This document shows positions 32,081-40,495 of a DNA stretch of 64,000 nt, piece after piece. The stretch's first letter is position 1, and each line of letters begins with the position of its first letter. This stretch comes from Bradyrhizobium ottawaense (GTDB lineage Bacteria; Pseudomonadota; Alphaproteobacteria; Rhizobiales; Xanthobacteraceae). The DNA lies in assembly GCF_002278135.3 (NCBI RefSeq), contig NZ_CP029425.2, positions 3,448,001-3,512,000 of the forward strand. The letters are read 5' to 3'. Below the pieces are notes generated by a model, which saw only the letters and a program-made list of their open reading frames with translations, had not been told where the DNA came from and ran no database searches. Both the position numbers and the translations under genes were made by a program.

Positions 32081-34486
32081 ATGGCCAAGGCTGGTGACGA
32101 GGACTCCAATCGCGGCCGCGCCGTTGCACCGGCGGCTGCGAAGCAGGATTTGATCGGCACCGCGCTCGCGCCTTCGATGTTCGCCGCGCTGCTGTCCCGG
32201 CTCTTCAACTGGTCGCGCAGCGGCGTCGGGCCGCGCCTGCTCGCCGCCGTGCTGCTGTTCTCTTCGGTCGTGACGCTGACGTTGACTGCGCTCCAGCTCT
32301 ATCTCGATTATGATCGCGAGGTCGGCCTCATCGAGACCAGGCTCGACGAGATCGGCCGCAGCACCACCGGCAGTCTCGGCGAGAGCCTGTGGAATCTCGA
32401 CCAGAACCAGCTCAAGCTCCAGCTCGACGGTATCCTGCGGCTGCCCGACATCCGCGCCGCCGAGGTGCGCGAGGTTGACGACCGTCCCAATCCGATCCGT
32501 CTCGCCATCGGCGAGCCGAGCACCCGCTCGGTCGTGACGCGCGACTATCCGCTGAACACCAATGTGCAGGGGACCGCACGCGAGATCGGCGTGCTCCATG
32601 TCGAGGCGACGCTGACCGACGTCTACCAGCATCTGCTGAACCGCGCGCTGGTGATCCTGGCAAGCCAGGCGGCCAAGACGTTCCTCGTCTCGCTGTTCAT
32701 CATCTACATGTTCCATCTGCTGGTGACGCGGCATCTGGTCGCCATCGCAGACTTCGTCAGCAAATACAGCCTTGCGCGGCCGCCGCCGCCTTTGCGCCTG
32801 GAGCGCCGGCCGCCCTACGATGCCGACGAGCTGGACAAGGTCATCGACGCCTTCAACGCGATGTGCGCGAACCTCCAGCGGGCCTATGGCGAGCTGCGCG
32901 AGGCCAATGCAAATCTCGAGCGCGACCTCAAGGTCCGCCGGCGCGCCGAAGAGGACGCGCGTGCGAGTGAAGAGCGTTTCCGCGACTATGCCGAGACCGC
33001 GTCCGACTGGTTCTGGGAGACCGGACCGGACCATCGGTTCACCTACATTTCCGACCGGGCCGGTGCCTTCAGCATGGACAACAAGGCGCTGATCGGCAAG
33101 CGCCGCACCGATGCCGCGTCCGGCTGCGACGCCGAGCCCGAGAAATGGCGCGCGCACATGGCGATGCTGGACCGCCATGAGCCGTTCCGGAAGTTCGAAT
33201 ATCGCGGCCGCGACACCACGGGGCGGATGCATCATTTCAGCGTCAACGGCCAGCCGGTCTTCGCTGCCGACGGAAGCTTCATGGGTTATCGCGGCTCCGC
33301 GACCGATCTCACCGAGCAGCACGAGACCGAGGAGCGGCTGCGCCAATCCCAGAAGATGGATGCGATCGGCCAGCTCACCGGCGGCGTCGCGCACGACTTC
33401 AACAATGTGCTCACGGTCATCACCGGCACCATCGAGATCATCCAGGAGGGGCTTGCGGACAAGCCCGAATTCGCCGCGATCGCGCAGCTGATCGACGATG
33501 CGGCCGCGCGCGGCGCGGAGATCACCTCGCAGCTCCTGACCTTCGCGCGCCGCCAGCCGCTGGAGCCGCGCGAGATCGACGTCAACGCCCTCGTGATCGA
33601 GACCGCTAAACTGCTGAGGCCGATCCTCGGCGCCCATATCGAGATCGTGACCCGGCTCGCCGACGATGCGTGGTCCGCGATGGCCGATCCATCGCAGCTC
33701 TCCTCCGCGATCGTCAACCTCGCCGTCAACGCGCGCGACGCGATGCCGGGCGGGGGCAAGCTCACGATCGAGACCGCGAACCGCGAGCTCGACGACACCG
33801 ACGCTGCGGGCGACGGCGATGCCATGCGCGGCGCCTTCGTGATGGTCGCGGTCGCCGACACCGGCCACGGCATCCCCGCCGACATCCGCGAGCACGTGTT
33901 CGAGCCGTTCTTCACCACCAAGGGCGTCGGCCGCGGCACCGGCCTCGGGCTCAGCATGGTCTACGGCTTTGCCAAGCAGACCGGCGGCACCGTCGCGGTC
34001 GAGAGCGAGGAGGGGCGCGGCACGGTGATGCGGCTGTTCCTGCCGCGGTCGAAGGGCGAGGCGCCGGCCAGGACCGCGCCGGTCCAGGCGCTCGACACGG
34101 CACGCGGGCACGAAACGATCCTCGTGGTCGAGGACGATCCGCTGGTGCAGGGCTATGTCATCGCCCGGCTCGGCAGCCTCGGCTATCGCACGCTGGTGGC
34201 AGGCGACGGCGCCTCCGCACTGGCGCTGGTCGACCAGGGCGCCAAATTCGATCTGCTGTTCACGGACATCATCATGCCCGGCGGCATGAACGGGCGGGAA
34301 TTGGCCGACGCGATCCGGCTCCGGCGGCCGGGAGCAAGGGTGCTCTATACCTCCGGCTACACCGACGATGCCATCGTCCACGGAGGACATCTCGATCCCG
34401 GTGTGGCGCTGCTCAGGAAGCCCTATCGGAAGTCGGAGCTGTCGCAGAAGATACGCGAGGTGCTTGCGGGCGAGCCGCCGGACTGA
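32081..34486 (+). CDS. Hybrid sensor histidine kinase with PAS and receiver domains
   Basis: 801 residues from ATG 32081. Layout: membrane helix about 54-76, a periplasmic sensor of about 130 residues, a second membrane helix about 205-225, then HAMP-like and PAS domains (DYAETASDWFWETGPDHRFTYIS region, about 295-420). A HisKA domain carries H438 in GGVAHDFNNVLTVI, and the ATPase domain has N-box NLAVNARDAMPGGG, the G1 box DTGHGIP and G2 GTGLGLSMVYG. A C-terminal receiver has D729 in LLFTDIIMPGG. It needs an Hpt partner for phosphorelay; the only one in this window is at 1777-2355. It is divergent from the solute-binding protein. Confidence 0.9.
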   Translation: MAKAGDEDSNRGRAVAPAAAKQDLIGTALAPSMFAALLSRLFNWSRSGVGPRLLAAVLLFSSVVTLTLTALQLYLDYDREVGLIETRLDEIGRSTTGSLGESLWNLDQNQLKLQLDGILRLPDIRAAEVREVDDRPNPIRLAIGEPSTRSVVTRDYPLNTNVQGTAREIGVLHVEATLTDVYQHLLNRALVILASQAAKTFLVSLFIIYMFHLLVTRHLVAIADFVSKYSLARPPPPLRLERRPPYDADELDKVIDAFNAMCANLQRAYGELREANANLERDLKVRRRAEEDARASEERFRDYAETASDWFWETGPDHRFTYISDRAGAFSMDNKALIGKRRTDAASGCDAEPEKWRAHMAMLDRHEPFRKFEYRGRDTTGRMHHFSVNGQPVFAADGSFMGYRGSATDLTEQHETEERLRQSQKMDAIGQLTGGVAHDFNNVLTVITGTIEIIQEGLADKPEFAAIAQLIDDAAARGAEITSQLLTFARRQPLEPREIDVNALVIETAKLLRPILGAHIEIVTRLADDAWSAMADPSQLSSAIVNLAVNARDAMPGGGKLTIETANRELDDTDAAGDGDAMRGAFVMVAVADTGHGIPADIREHVFEPFFTTKGVGRGTGLGLSMVYGFAKQTGGTVAVESEEGRGTVMRLFLPRSKGEAPARTAPVQALDTARGHETILVVEDDPLVQGYVIARLGSLGYRTLVAGDGASALALVDQGAKFDLLFTDIIMPGGMNGRELADAIRLRRPGARVLYTSGYTDDAIVHGGHLDPGVALLRKPYRKSELSQKIREVLAGEPPD

Positions 34487-34503
34487 GCGGCGCCGGCGGA
34501 CGA

Positions 34504-34535
34504 AAAAGGCGCGGCGGGGAAGCCCCGTCGCGCCC
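34504..34535 (-). terminator. Rho-independent terminator of rreB
   Basis: On the minus strand, GGCGCG-A-CGGGG, loop CTT, and CCCCG-C-CGCGCC form a 12-bp stem with a G-A/C mismatch, directly followed by TTTTT (34508-34504). It is a textbook terminator 60 bp beyond the rreB stop. Confidence 0.92.
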
Positions 34536-34594
34536 GATTTCTTGCTCGCTGGTCCAGGGCTGAGAGCGCCCCGATGCCAAGCCTTGTTCAAAGC

Positions 34595-34639
34595 TTAGCG
34601 GGCGATCCCAGCGAGGTGACAGCGCTTGGTAAGAGACAC
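34595..34639 (-). CDS. rreB: rreB, 14-residue ribosome-regulated peptide
   Basis: GTG-started ORF MSLTKRCHLAGIAR on the minus strand, in a transcript of about 165 nt bounded by the promoter at 34675-34703 and the terminator at 34504-34535. The 17 nt at 34639-34655 (minus-strand GAAAGGAGGTGATCCAG) are fully complementary to the 3' end of 16S rRNA. Length, GTG start and extended Shine-Dalgarno all match rreB, described in Bradyrhizobium as a small mRNA that binds 30S subunits strongly and is poorly translated. The same sequence read forward looks like a 16S 3' end, but no rRNA is here. It is divergent from tRNA-Gly. Confidence 0.9.
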   Translation of the reverse strand: MSLTKRCHLAGIAR

Positions 34640-34674
34640 TGGATCACCTCCTTTCGTTGGTTTCGGAAGATTTC

Positions 34675-34703
34675 AATATAGGCGGCATTGCCGCCGCTGT
34701 TAA
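34675..34703 (-). promoter_or_regulatory. Sigma-70-type promoter of rreB
   Basis: On the minus strand, TTAACA (34703-34698) and TATATT (34680-34675) are separated by exactly 17 nt. Each hexamer matches five of six consensus bases. The predicted start near 34668 gives a transcript of about 165 nt to the terminator, which agrees with the length recalled for rreB mRNA. Confidence 0.8.
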
Positions 34704-34814
34704 GAGGCGGCGGGTCGGAAGGAACCGGGCGCGATTCGCAAGGCTCAGGACGGCCGGAAAGCGACCTCCTGAACAGTTGAGACCGCCGCCCGGCCGTGTT
34801 AGGGAGCCCGTAAC

Positions 34815-34888
34815 GCGGGTGTAGCTCAATGGTAGAGCAGCAGCCTTCCAAGCTGAATACGAGGGTTCGATTCCCTTCACCCGCTCCA
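34815..34888 (+). tRNA. tRNA-Gly (TCC)
   Basis: A complete cloverleaf: acceptor GCGGGTG, D-arm GCTCAATGGTAGAGC, anticodon stem-loop CAGCCTTCCAAGCTG (anticodon TCC), T-arm AGGGTTCGATTCCCT, and an encoded CCA at 34886-34888. It lies divergent from rreB, 111 bp from its promoter. The region 34889-35097 holds nothing I can assign. Confidence 0.95.
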
Positions 34889-35097
34889 ACGCCCAAGCCC
34901 TCCGCTTGAAATGAGGGCTCATTGTGGATCGCAGAAAAGTTGAAGCCTGCTTGCTGACGTCGATCGCCAGATGGCCGGAGCTTTGCGATAGGAGCTGACG
35001 GTTGCCTGCTTGTTCGTACCTTTGGACAGCGACCTGAGCCAGCCGGCTCATTCGCTCGGGCGAGCCGACGGTCAGGAAGGCAAATCCACCTGAAAGC

Positions 35098-36036
35098 TCA
35101 GTAGCACGCAGGCATCAAGCCAAGTCGTGGATATTGCCGATCGATTGCAGCCAGCTCGATCCGCATTTGCGCGATGATCCAATCCCGGATCTCGGCGGCA
35201 ATGGGCCGCATGGGCCGGTTGCGTGGCGGCAGGAACTCGCAGAGACGGCGCGTGGTGGTGAGTGTATCGGAGGCCGGCACCAGCGCGCCTGTCAGGAGCC
35301 AATGCGAGGCGACCGTCAGCCAGCCGAGCGCGATGCCTTGGCCGAGCAGGGCGGCCTGCATCACGACGGCATAATCGGTGAAGCTGAGCCCCTTGGCCGC
35401 ACCGCGACGACCGGTGAGCAGTGATGCGTAATCCGCGGCCCAGTCGCCCGGCGTCTCGGCGAGGCGGATGATGGTGTTGCCCTCGGTGGGATCGGTCGCG
35501 CCGAGATAGGTCGGGCTGCACATCGGCAGCATCGCTTCCTTCATCACCAGCGTGCCGCCGGACGACGGCTCGTCGCGATCGCGGAAGCGCATGCCGAGAT
35601 CGACGTTCTCCACCGGCCCGCGTAATGCGCCGGAGATCAGCTGGAAGCGCAGATCGACCTGGGGAAACTGCTTCTGGAGTTTGTCGATGCGCGGCATCAG
35701 CCAGTGCGTGGTAAAGGCAGAGGAGACCGACAGCGTCACGGTCTCGGTGCCCTTGCGGCGCCGCTCGATCTCGACGAGGCCGCTCTCGATGCTGCGAAAG
35801 CCTTCGAGCACGCGGCGATAGAGCTGCTCGCCTTCCTCGGTGAGCACCGCGCGGCCCGCCTTGCGGTCGAACAGGCGAACGCCGAGATGCTCCTCGAATT
35901 GTCCGAGCATCCGGCTTACCGCCGGCTGCGTGACGTTGAGTTCGGCGGCAGCCGCCGTGAAGCTGCCATTGCGCGCTGCTGCGTCAAAGACGAACAGGGC
36001 GTTACTTGAGGGCAGCATCCTGCGCAGCTCGGGCAT
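35098..36036 (-). CDS. LysR-family regulator, GcvA-like subgroup
   Basis: 312 residues. The HTH is at about residues 12-66 (SNALFVFDAAARNGSFTAAAAELNVTQPAVSRMLGQFEEHLG region), in the style of GcvA. The effector domain contains VSSAFTTHWLMPRIDKLQKQFP. The start ATG 36036 lies 28 bp from the operator-like region 36064-36089. It is divergent from the ABC transporter operon and is most likely its regulator. GcvA-type LysRs commonly respond to amino-acid-derived effectors, but nothing here identifies the ligand. Confidence 0.9.
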   Translation of the reverse strand: MPELRRMLPSSNALFVFDAAARNGSFTAAAAELNVTQPAVSRMLGQFEEHLGVRLFDRKAGRAVLTEEGEQLYRRVLEGFRSIESGLVEIERRRKGTETVTLSVSSAFTTHWLMPRIDKLQKQFPQVDLRFQLISGALRGPVENVDLGMRFRDRDEPSSGGTLVMKEAMLPMCSPTYLGATDPTEGNTIIRLAETPGDWAADYASLLTGRRGAAKGLSFTDYAVVMQAALLGQGIALGWLTVASHWLLTGALVPASDTLTTTRRLCEFLPPRNRPMRPIAAEIRDWIIAQMRIELAAIDRQYPRLGLMPACY

Positions 36037-36063
36037 AACGTCATGTTATGGGCGCAGTGAGAA

Positions 36064-36089
36064 TTTGGCAATTGCCGAGTTTTGCCAAG
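36064..36089. promoter_or_regulatory. Candidate LysR operator between divergent genes
   Basis: TTGGCAA (36065-36071) and TTGCCAA (36082-36088) form an inverted repeat with a 10-nt centre. A perfect palindrome GGCAATTGCC (36067-36076) overlaps the left arm. It is 28 bp from the LysR ATG and about 160 bp from the transporter start. The remaining sequence up to 36249 holds a TATAAA (36186-36191) but no other gene. Confidence 0.45.
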
Positions 36090-36249
36090 TCTGGTGTCAT
36101 TCGTATCACAGCCTAAAGGCAGGGTGTTCGGGAGACAGTTTTGGTGCGGCGCACGCTGTACCCGCGATTGCTCCGGGATGCTGTCTATAAAGCAGGCTTA
36201 TGGCGCGCAGTGAGGCACGTCATGACAGGGAACGAGGCGAGGGCGATCG

Positions 36250-37332
36250 TTGGACAGACGAGCGGAAAGCGTCGAGATCCGGTCCGCGAGCAAGGCGTAC
36301 GGCGCCGTTCGCGCTCTCGACGACGTCTCCCTCAATGTCGGCGCCGGCGAGTTCGTCTCGCTTCTCGGTCCCTCCGGTTCCGGCAAAACCACGCTGCTTG
36401 GCATCTTGGGCGGCTTCATCCTGCCTACGACTGGCACCATCCTGTTCGGCGGTCGCGACGTCACTTACATGCCGCCGCACAAGCGCGACATCGGCGTCGT
36501 CTTCCAGAACTATGCGCTGTTCCCGCACATGAGCGTCGGCGAGAATGTCGCCTTTCCCTTGCGTGCACGTCGCTTGCCGAAGGCAAGCTGGCCCGACAAG
36601 GTGCGCGCGGCGCTCGCGATGGTCGGCCTCGCCGGCTACGATGAGCGCGGCATCGCGCAGCTCTCCGGCGGCCAACGCCAGCGCGTCGCGCTCGCCCGCG
36701 CCATGATCTTCGAGCCGCGGCTGATCCTGATGGACGAGCCGCTCTCCGCGCTCGACAAGCAGCTGCGCGAATCCATGCAGATCGAACTGCGCGCGCTGCA
36801 CCGGCGAATCGGCGCCACCATCATCTACGTCACCCACGACCAGCGCGAGGCGCTGACCATGAGCGACCGTGTCGCGGTAATGAAGGACGGCAGGCTGGTC
36901 CAGATCGACGAGCCCGCGCGGCTGCACGACCATCCCGCCGATTCCTTCGTCGCGAGCTTCATCGGTGAAGCCACGATGCTGTCGGTGCGCCGTGTCGATG
37001 CCACCAGCGTCGCGCTCGGCAACGCGCTGCTGCGTAGCGCCCGCGCCATCCCCGACGGCGATGCGCTGATGCTGGCCGTGCACAGCGAAAAGCTGCTGAT
37101 CGACGATGGCGCACAGGATGCCGCCTGCAACCGGCTCACCGGCACGGTCACCGATATCGTCTATCAGGGCGAGAGCCTGCGCATCTTCCTGGCGCTCGCT
37201 GACGGCATCGCGCTCAGCTTGCGCCAGCCGAGCTATCATCAGGCCTACAGCCGCATCCCGCCGCTCGGCGGCAGCCTCACCGTCACCCTTCATCCCCAGG
37301 ACACCATCGTCGTGCCGAAGATGAAGGACTGA
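36250..37332 (+). CDS. ABC transporter ATP-binding protein, polyamine/opine (PotA) type
   Basis: 360 residues from TTG 36250, the only plausible start after the ribosome-binding-like GAGGCGAGGGCGATCG. Walker A is LLGPSGSGKTTLL, the Q-loop VVFQNYALFPHMSV, the ABC signature QLSGGQRQRVALARAM, Walker B LILMDEPLSALD and the H-loop IYVTHDQREAL. A TOBE-type regulatory domain follows from about residue 270, as in PotA. First gene of a six-gene operon with an HAD enzyme, an oxidase, a binding protein and two permeases. It powers uptake of the substrate bound by the protein at 39431. Confidence 0.92.
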   Translation: MDRRAESVEIRSASKAYGAVRALDDVSLNVGAGEFVSLLGPSGSGKTTLLGILGGFILPTTGTILFGGRDVTYMPPHKRDIGVVFQNYALFPHMSVGENVAFPLRARRLPKASWPDKVRAALAMVGLAGYDERGIAQLSGGQRQRVALARAMIFEPRLILMDEPLSALDKQLRESMQIELRALHRRIGATIIYVTHDQREALTMSDRVAVMKDGRLVQIDEPARLHDHPADSFVASFIGEATMLSVRRVDATSVALGNALLRSARAIPDGDALMLAVHSEKLLIDDGAQDAACNRLTGTVTDIVYQGESLRIFLALADGIALSLRQPSYHQAYSRIPPLGGSLTVTLHPQDTIVVPKMKD

Positions 37333-37367
37333 ACTCAAGCCTTGTCCAACCGAAAGAAGAAACCGAT

Positions 37368-38084
37368 ATGTCGACCCAAGCCGCGTTCAGCAATTTCAAG
37401 GTCCTCACCTTCGACGTCGTCGGCACCTTGATCGATTTCGAGGCCGGCGTGCTCGCAGCGGTGCGCAAGATCTCGGGCAAGACGCCGGCCGAGCTCAGCG
37501 ACGAGCAGATATTCGAGCCCTACAAGCGCGGCCGCGACAAGCACTACGAGCGCTCCAGCGAGGCGATGTTCCACGTCTACCGCCATCTGGCCAAGGAGGT
37601 CGGACTGCCGTCCGACGACGCGTCGTGCGACACCTTCCAGCTCTCGGTGCTACGCTGGGGGCCGTTCGCGGATTCGGCCGAGGCGCTTAAGCGCCTGCGC
37701 ACGAAATTCCGCCTGGTCGCAATGACCAATGCCGACCGTGTCGCGCTGTCCGCCTACGCGCACGCGCTCGGCGATCCCTTCGACGACACCGTCTGTGCCG
37801 ACGACACCGGCGTGGCAAAGCCCAATCCGGAATTCTTCGCCTACAACAGGGGGCGTCAGTCGGCGTTCGGCTACAAGCAGTCCGACATTCTGCACGTCGC
37901 CCAGAGCCAGTACCACGACATCGGGATCGCGCGGAAACTCGGCTACAAGGTGTGCTGGATCGAGCGCCGCCAGGGCGTCGCTGGTTTCGGCGGCACGCCG
38001 GCGGTGGAGACGCTGACCAAGCCGGACTTCCATTTCCCGACCTTGAAGGCACTGGCCGACGCCGCCATCGGGCCGGCGGCGTAA
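37368..38084 (+). CDS. HAD-superfamily enzyme, haloacid dehalogenase (type II) subgroup
   Basis: 238 residues. Motif I is LTFDVVGTLIDFEAG, with the nucleophile Asp in FDVVGTL; motif II is the Thr/Asn of MTNADR; and the Lys and acidic pair of motifs III and IV lie in TGVAKPNPEFF and the region after it. The length and DVVGTL motif suit an L-2-haloacid dehalogenase-like enzyme or a phosphatase. A dehalogenase would be unexpected in a polyamine-type transporter operon, so phosphate or small-molecule hydrolysis is equally possible. It lies 35 bp after the ATPase gene; the next gene starts 16 bp later. Confidence 0.82.
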   Translation: MSTQAAFSNFKVLTFDVVGTLIDFEAGVLAAVRKISGKTPAELSDEQIFEPYKRGRDKHYERSSEAMFHVYRHLAKEVGLPSDDASCDTFQLSVLRWGPFADSAEALKRLRTKFRLVAMTNADRVALSAYAHALGDPFDDTVCADDTGVAKPNPEFFAYNRGRQSAFGYKQSDILHVAQSQYHDIGIARKLGYKVCWIERRQGVAGFGGTPAVETLTKPDFHFPTLKALADAAIGPAA

Positions 38085-38100
38085 ATCCGTGAGCGCCGGC

Positions 38101-39408
38101 ATGACACGCGACTGGAGCGCATTGCCATCGGTCAACTCGCTGTGGGAAGCCACCGCGGAGCCGGCACGCGACTTTCCCGTGCTGTCGGACGAACACCAGG
38201 CGGATGTGGTGATCATCGGCGCGGGCTACACCGGCCTGTCCGCCGCGCACCACATCGCCAAGGACAGCGCATCGCCAATCGTGCTCGAAGCCAACCGCCC
38301 CGGTTGGGGCGCCAGCGGACGCAACGGAGGCGTGATCACCGCAAAGTTTCGTCTGTCGTTCCGCGAGATCGATGCCGCGCATGGCCGCGCCATGGCGAAG
38401 CGCATGTACGAGATCGCGCATGAATCGACCGACATGGTCGAGGAGCTGGTGTCCGAATTCGGCATCACCAGTGCGAACCTGACGCGCACCGGACAGGTCA
38501 AGGCCGCGCATAACCAGACGACGCTGAAGGCCGCGATCGACGAGGCCAATTGGATGACGCGTGAGATGGGTTCTGCCGAGGTCCGCATCCTCAACAAGCG
38601 CGAAGTGCGCGAAGAGACCGGCTCCGACATCTTTGTCGGCGGCGTGCTCAATCCCGGCTCTGGCGGCATCCATCCGCTGAATTATCTGCGGGGCCTCGCC
38701 GACGGCGTGGCGCGCCGTGGTGTTCCGATCTTCCAGGAATCCCCGGTCGTCAAGCTGCGGCGCGAGAAGAACGGTATTGTCGCCGAGACGCCGCAAGGCG
38801 CCGTGCGTGCCAAACAGGCGATCATCGCCACCAACAGCTATTCCGATCTGACTGGCGCCACCGCACATATGCAGCGCACGTTGATCCCGTTCCGCAGCGC
38901 CATGGTTGCGACCGAACAGCTGCCGCGCAATCTCGCTGGAAAGCTGATGCCGACGGGGCGGACCTACACCGAGACCAAGCGCATGATGCGCTGGTTCCGC
39001 ATGGTCGATAACCGCGTGATCTTCGGCGGCCGCGGCGCCTTCGGCAAGCAGGACTCGCAAGCCGCCTTCGACGCGCTGCGCAAGGCGATGGTCGGAATCT
39101 TTCCGGATTTGGCCGAGGTCCCGCTCGCATACAAATGGTCTGGCCTCGTCGCGATGACGCTGGACTCGGTGCCCCATATCGGCCGGATCGACGACCGCAC
39201 GCTGGTCTCGCTGGGCTACAATGGCGCGGGCGTTGCGATGTCGAGCCTGATGGGCCGCTATCTCGCAGCCCTCGTGCGCGGCGAGAGCCCCGATGTCGGG
39301 CTGCTCGATGTCAGGGGCATGAGGCCCATTCCGTTCTATCCGCTGCGCGAGCCCGCGGTGCGCATGGTCGCCGGCTGGTATCAGTTTCTCGATGCGATCG
39401 GTCAGTGA
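38101..39408 (+). CDS. FAD-dependent amine/amino-acid oxidoreductase (DAO family)
   Basis: 435 residues from ATG 38101 (GTG 38089 would add four). The dinucleotide-binding motif is VVIIGAGYTGLSAAHHIAK. EANRPGWGASGRNGGVITAKF is the family's FAD-contact segment, and the C-terminal DSVPHIGRIDDRTLVSLGYNGAGV closes the FAD site. The opening SLWEATAEPARDFPVL resembles gamma-glutamyl-putrescine oxidase PuuB. It probably oxidises an amine or N-methyl group of the imported substrate. The binding protein gene follows after 22 bp with a strong ribosome-binding site, so the operon continues. Confidence 0.87.
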   Translation: MTRDWSALPSVNSLWEATAEPARDFPVLSDEHQADVVIIGAGYTGLSAAHHIAKDSASPIVLEANRPGWGASGRNGGVITAKFRLSFREIDAAHGRAMAKRMYEIAHESTDMVEELVSEFGITSANLTRTGQVKAAHNQTTLKAAIDEANWMTREMGSAEVRILNKREVREETGSDIFVGGVLNPGSGGIHPLNYLRGLADGVARRGVPIFQESPVVKLRREKNGIVAETPQGAVRAKQAIIATNSYSDLTGATAHMQRTLIPFRSAMVATEQLPRNLAGKLMPTGRTYTETKRMMRWFRMVDNRVIFGGRGAFGKQDSQAAFDALRKAMVGIFPDLAEVPLAYKWSGLVAMTLDSVPHIGRIDDRTLVSLGYNGAGVAMSSLMGRYLAALVRGESPDVGLLDVRGMRPIPFYPLREPAVRMVAGWYQFLDAIGQ

Positions 39409-39430
39409 GATTCTTTTGGAGGAGGCGAGG

Positions 39431-40477
39431 ATGACGATGAAGCAGAAGTTTGGACTGGGCTGCGCGCTGCTCGGCGCAATCGGATTTGCCGGTGCGGCCG
39501 ATGCCGCCGACCAAATCACCTTCGTCTCGCAAGGCGGCGCCTACCAGCAGGCGCAGACGGTGGCGATCCTGGATCCCACCGCCAAGAAGCTCGGCATCAC
39601 CATCAACCAGGACTCGATTCCCGACGCCTGGCCCGCGATCAAAACCCAGGTCGGCAGCGGCAGGCCGATCTGGGATGTCGTCGACACGCCCACCGGCAAC
39701 TGCCTGCGTGGCGGCGAGCAGGGGCTGATCGAGAAGCTCGACTTCTCGAAGATTCCCAACGGCGCGGCGATGCCGGAAGCCTATCGCAGTCCCTATTCGA
39801 TCTCCTACGAGTTCTATTCCAGCGTGCTGTCCTACAGCCAGAAGACGTTCCCGAAGGACGCGCCGAACAGCTGGGCAGATTTCTGGGACGTGAAGAAATT
39901 CCCCGGCCGCCGCGCCCTGCGCAACCACCCGTTCGCCACGCTTGAGGCCGCATTGATGGCTGACGGTGTCGCGCCGGACAAGCTCTATCCGCTCGACGTC
40001 GATCGCGCCTTCAAGAAGCTCGAGGAGATCAAGCCGCACATTACGGTGTGGTGGACTTCGGGTGCGCAGTCGGCGCAACTGCTCAACGACGGCGAGGTCG
40101 ACATGGAGATGGCCTGGAACGGCCGAGTCAGCGCGGTCGCCAAGGAAGGCGCCAAGGTTGCCTTCACCTACAATCAGGGCGTCCTTCAGAGCACCTCGCT
40201 CTGCATTCTCAAGGGCGCGCCGAATCTCGACACCGCGTTGAAATTCCTCAACGAGGCCGTCGATCCCGTGCACCAGGCCAATCTGCCGCTCCACATCGAC
40301 TACGGCCCCGGCAATCCGAAGGCGTTTGAAACCAACGTGATCAAGTCCGAACGTGCCGCGCAATTGCCGAGCGAGCCGGCGAACGCGGCCAAGCAGGCGC
40401 TGATGTCCTACGCCTGGTGGTCATCGCCGGCCGGCGAAGCCGCCGAGAAGCGCTGGGCATCGTTCATGCAGAAGTGA
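39431..40477 (+). CDS. Periplasmic polyamine/opine-type ABC binding protein
   Basis: 348 residues from ATG 39431 after GGAGGAGGCGAGG. The signal peptide ends near ADA-AD. The sequence ITFVSQGGAYQQAQTVAI and the PIWDVVDTP/SYEFYSSVLSYS segments are those of PotD/PotF-like solute-binding proteins. VWWTSGAQSAQLLNDGEVDMEMAWNGRV is the pocket-forming hinge region. The pocket Trp and Asp residues suit a charged amine or amino-acid-like ligand. It works with the permeases at 40496 and 41356 and the ATPase at 36250. Confidence 0.9.
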   Translation: MTMKQKFGLGCALLGAIGFAGAADAADQITFVSQGGAYQQAQTVAILDPTAKKLGITINQDSIPDAWPAIKTQVGSGRPIWDVVDTPTGNCLRGGEQGLIEKLDFSKIPNGAAMPEAYRSPYSISYEFYSSVLSYSQKTFPKDAPNSWADFWDVKKFPGRRALRNHPFATLEAALMADGVAPDKLYPLDVDRAFKKLEEIKPHITVWWTSGAQSAQLLNDGEVDMEMAWNGRVSAVAKEGAKVAFTYNQGVLQSTSLCILKGAPNLDTALKFLNEAVDPVHQANLPLHIDYGPGNPKAFETNVIKSERAAQLPSEPANAAKQALMSYAWWSSPAGEAAEKRWASFMQK

Positions 40478-40495
40478 GACGAGGCAGCGTTGACG

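Noticed and set aside
31910..34591. Long open frame of about 890 codons antisense to the sensor kinase
   Set aside because: It follows from the GC-rich third codon positions of the kinase. Its translation is Arg/Ala/Gly-rich without domains, while the kinase frame has all expected motifs.
34639..34655. A perfect 16S rRNA 3'-end sequence suggesting an rRNA remnant
   Set aside because: It is limited to 17 nt, lies on the opposite strand to a GTG-started ORF at the right spacing, and is flanked by a promoter and terminator. It is the extended Shine-Dalgarno of rreB.
37368..38084. Possible toxin-antitoxin or phage gene from HAD similarity
   Set aside because: It is firmly inside the ABC operon with all catalytic HAD motifs and has no toxin partner.
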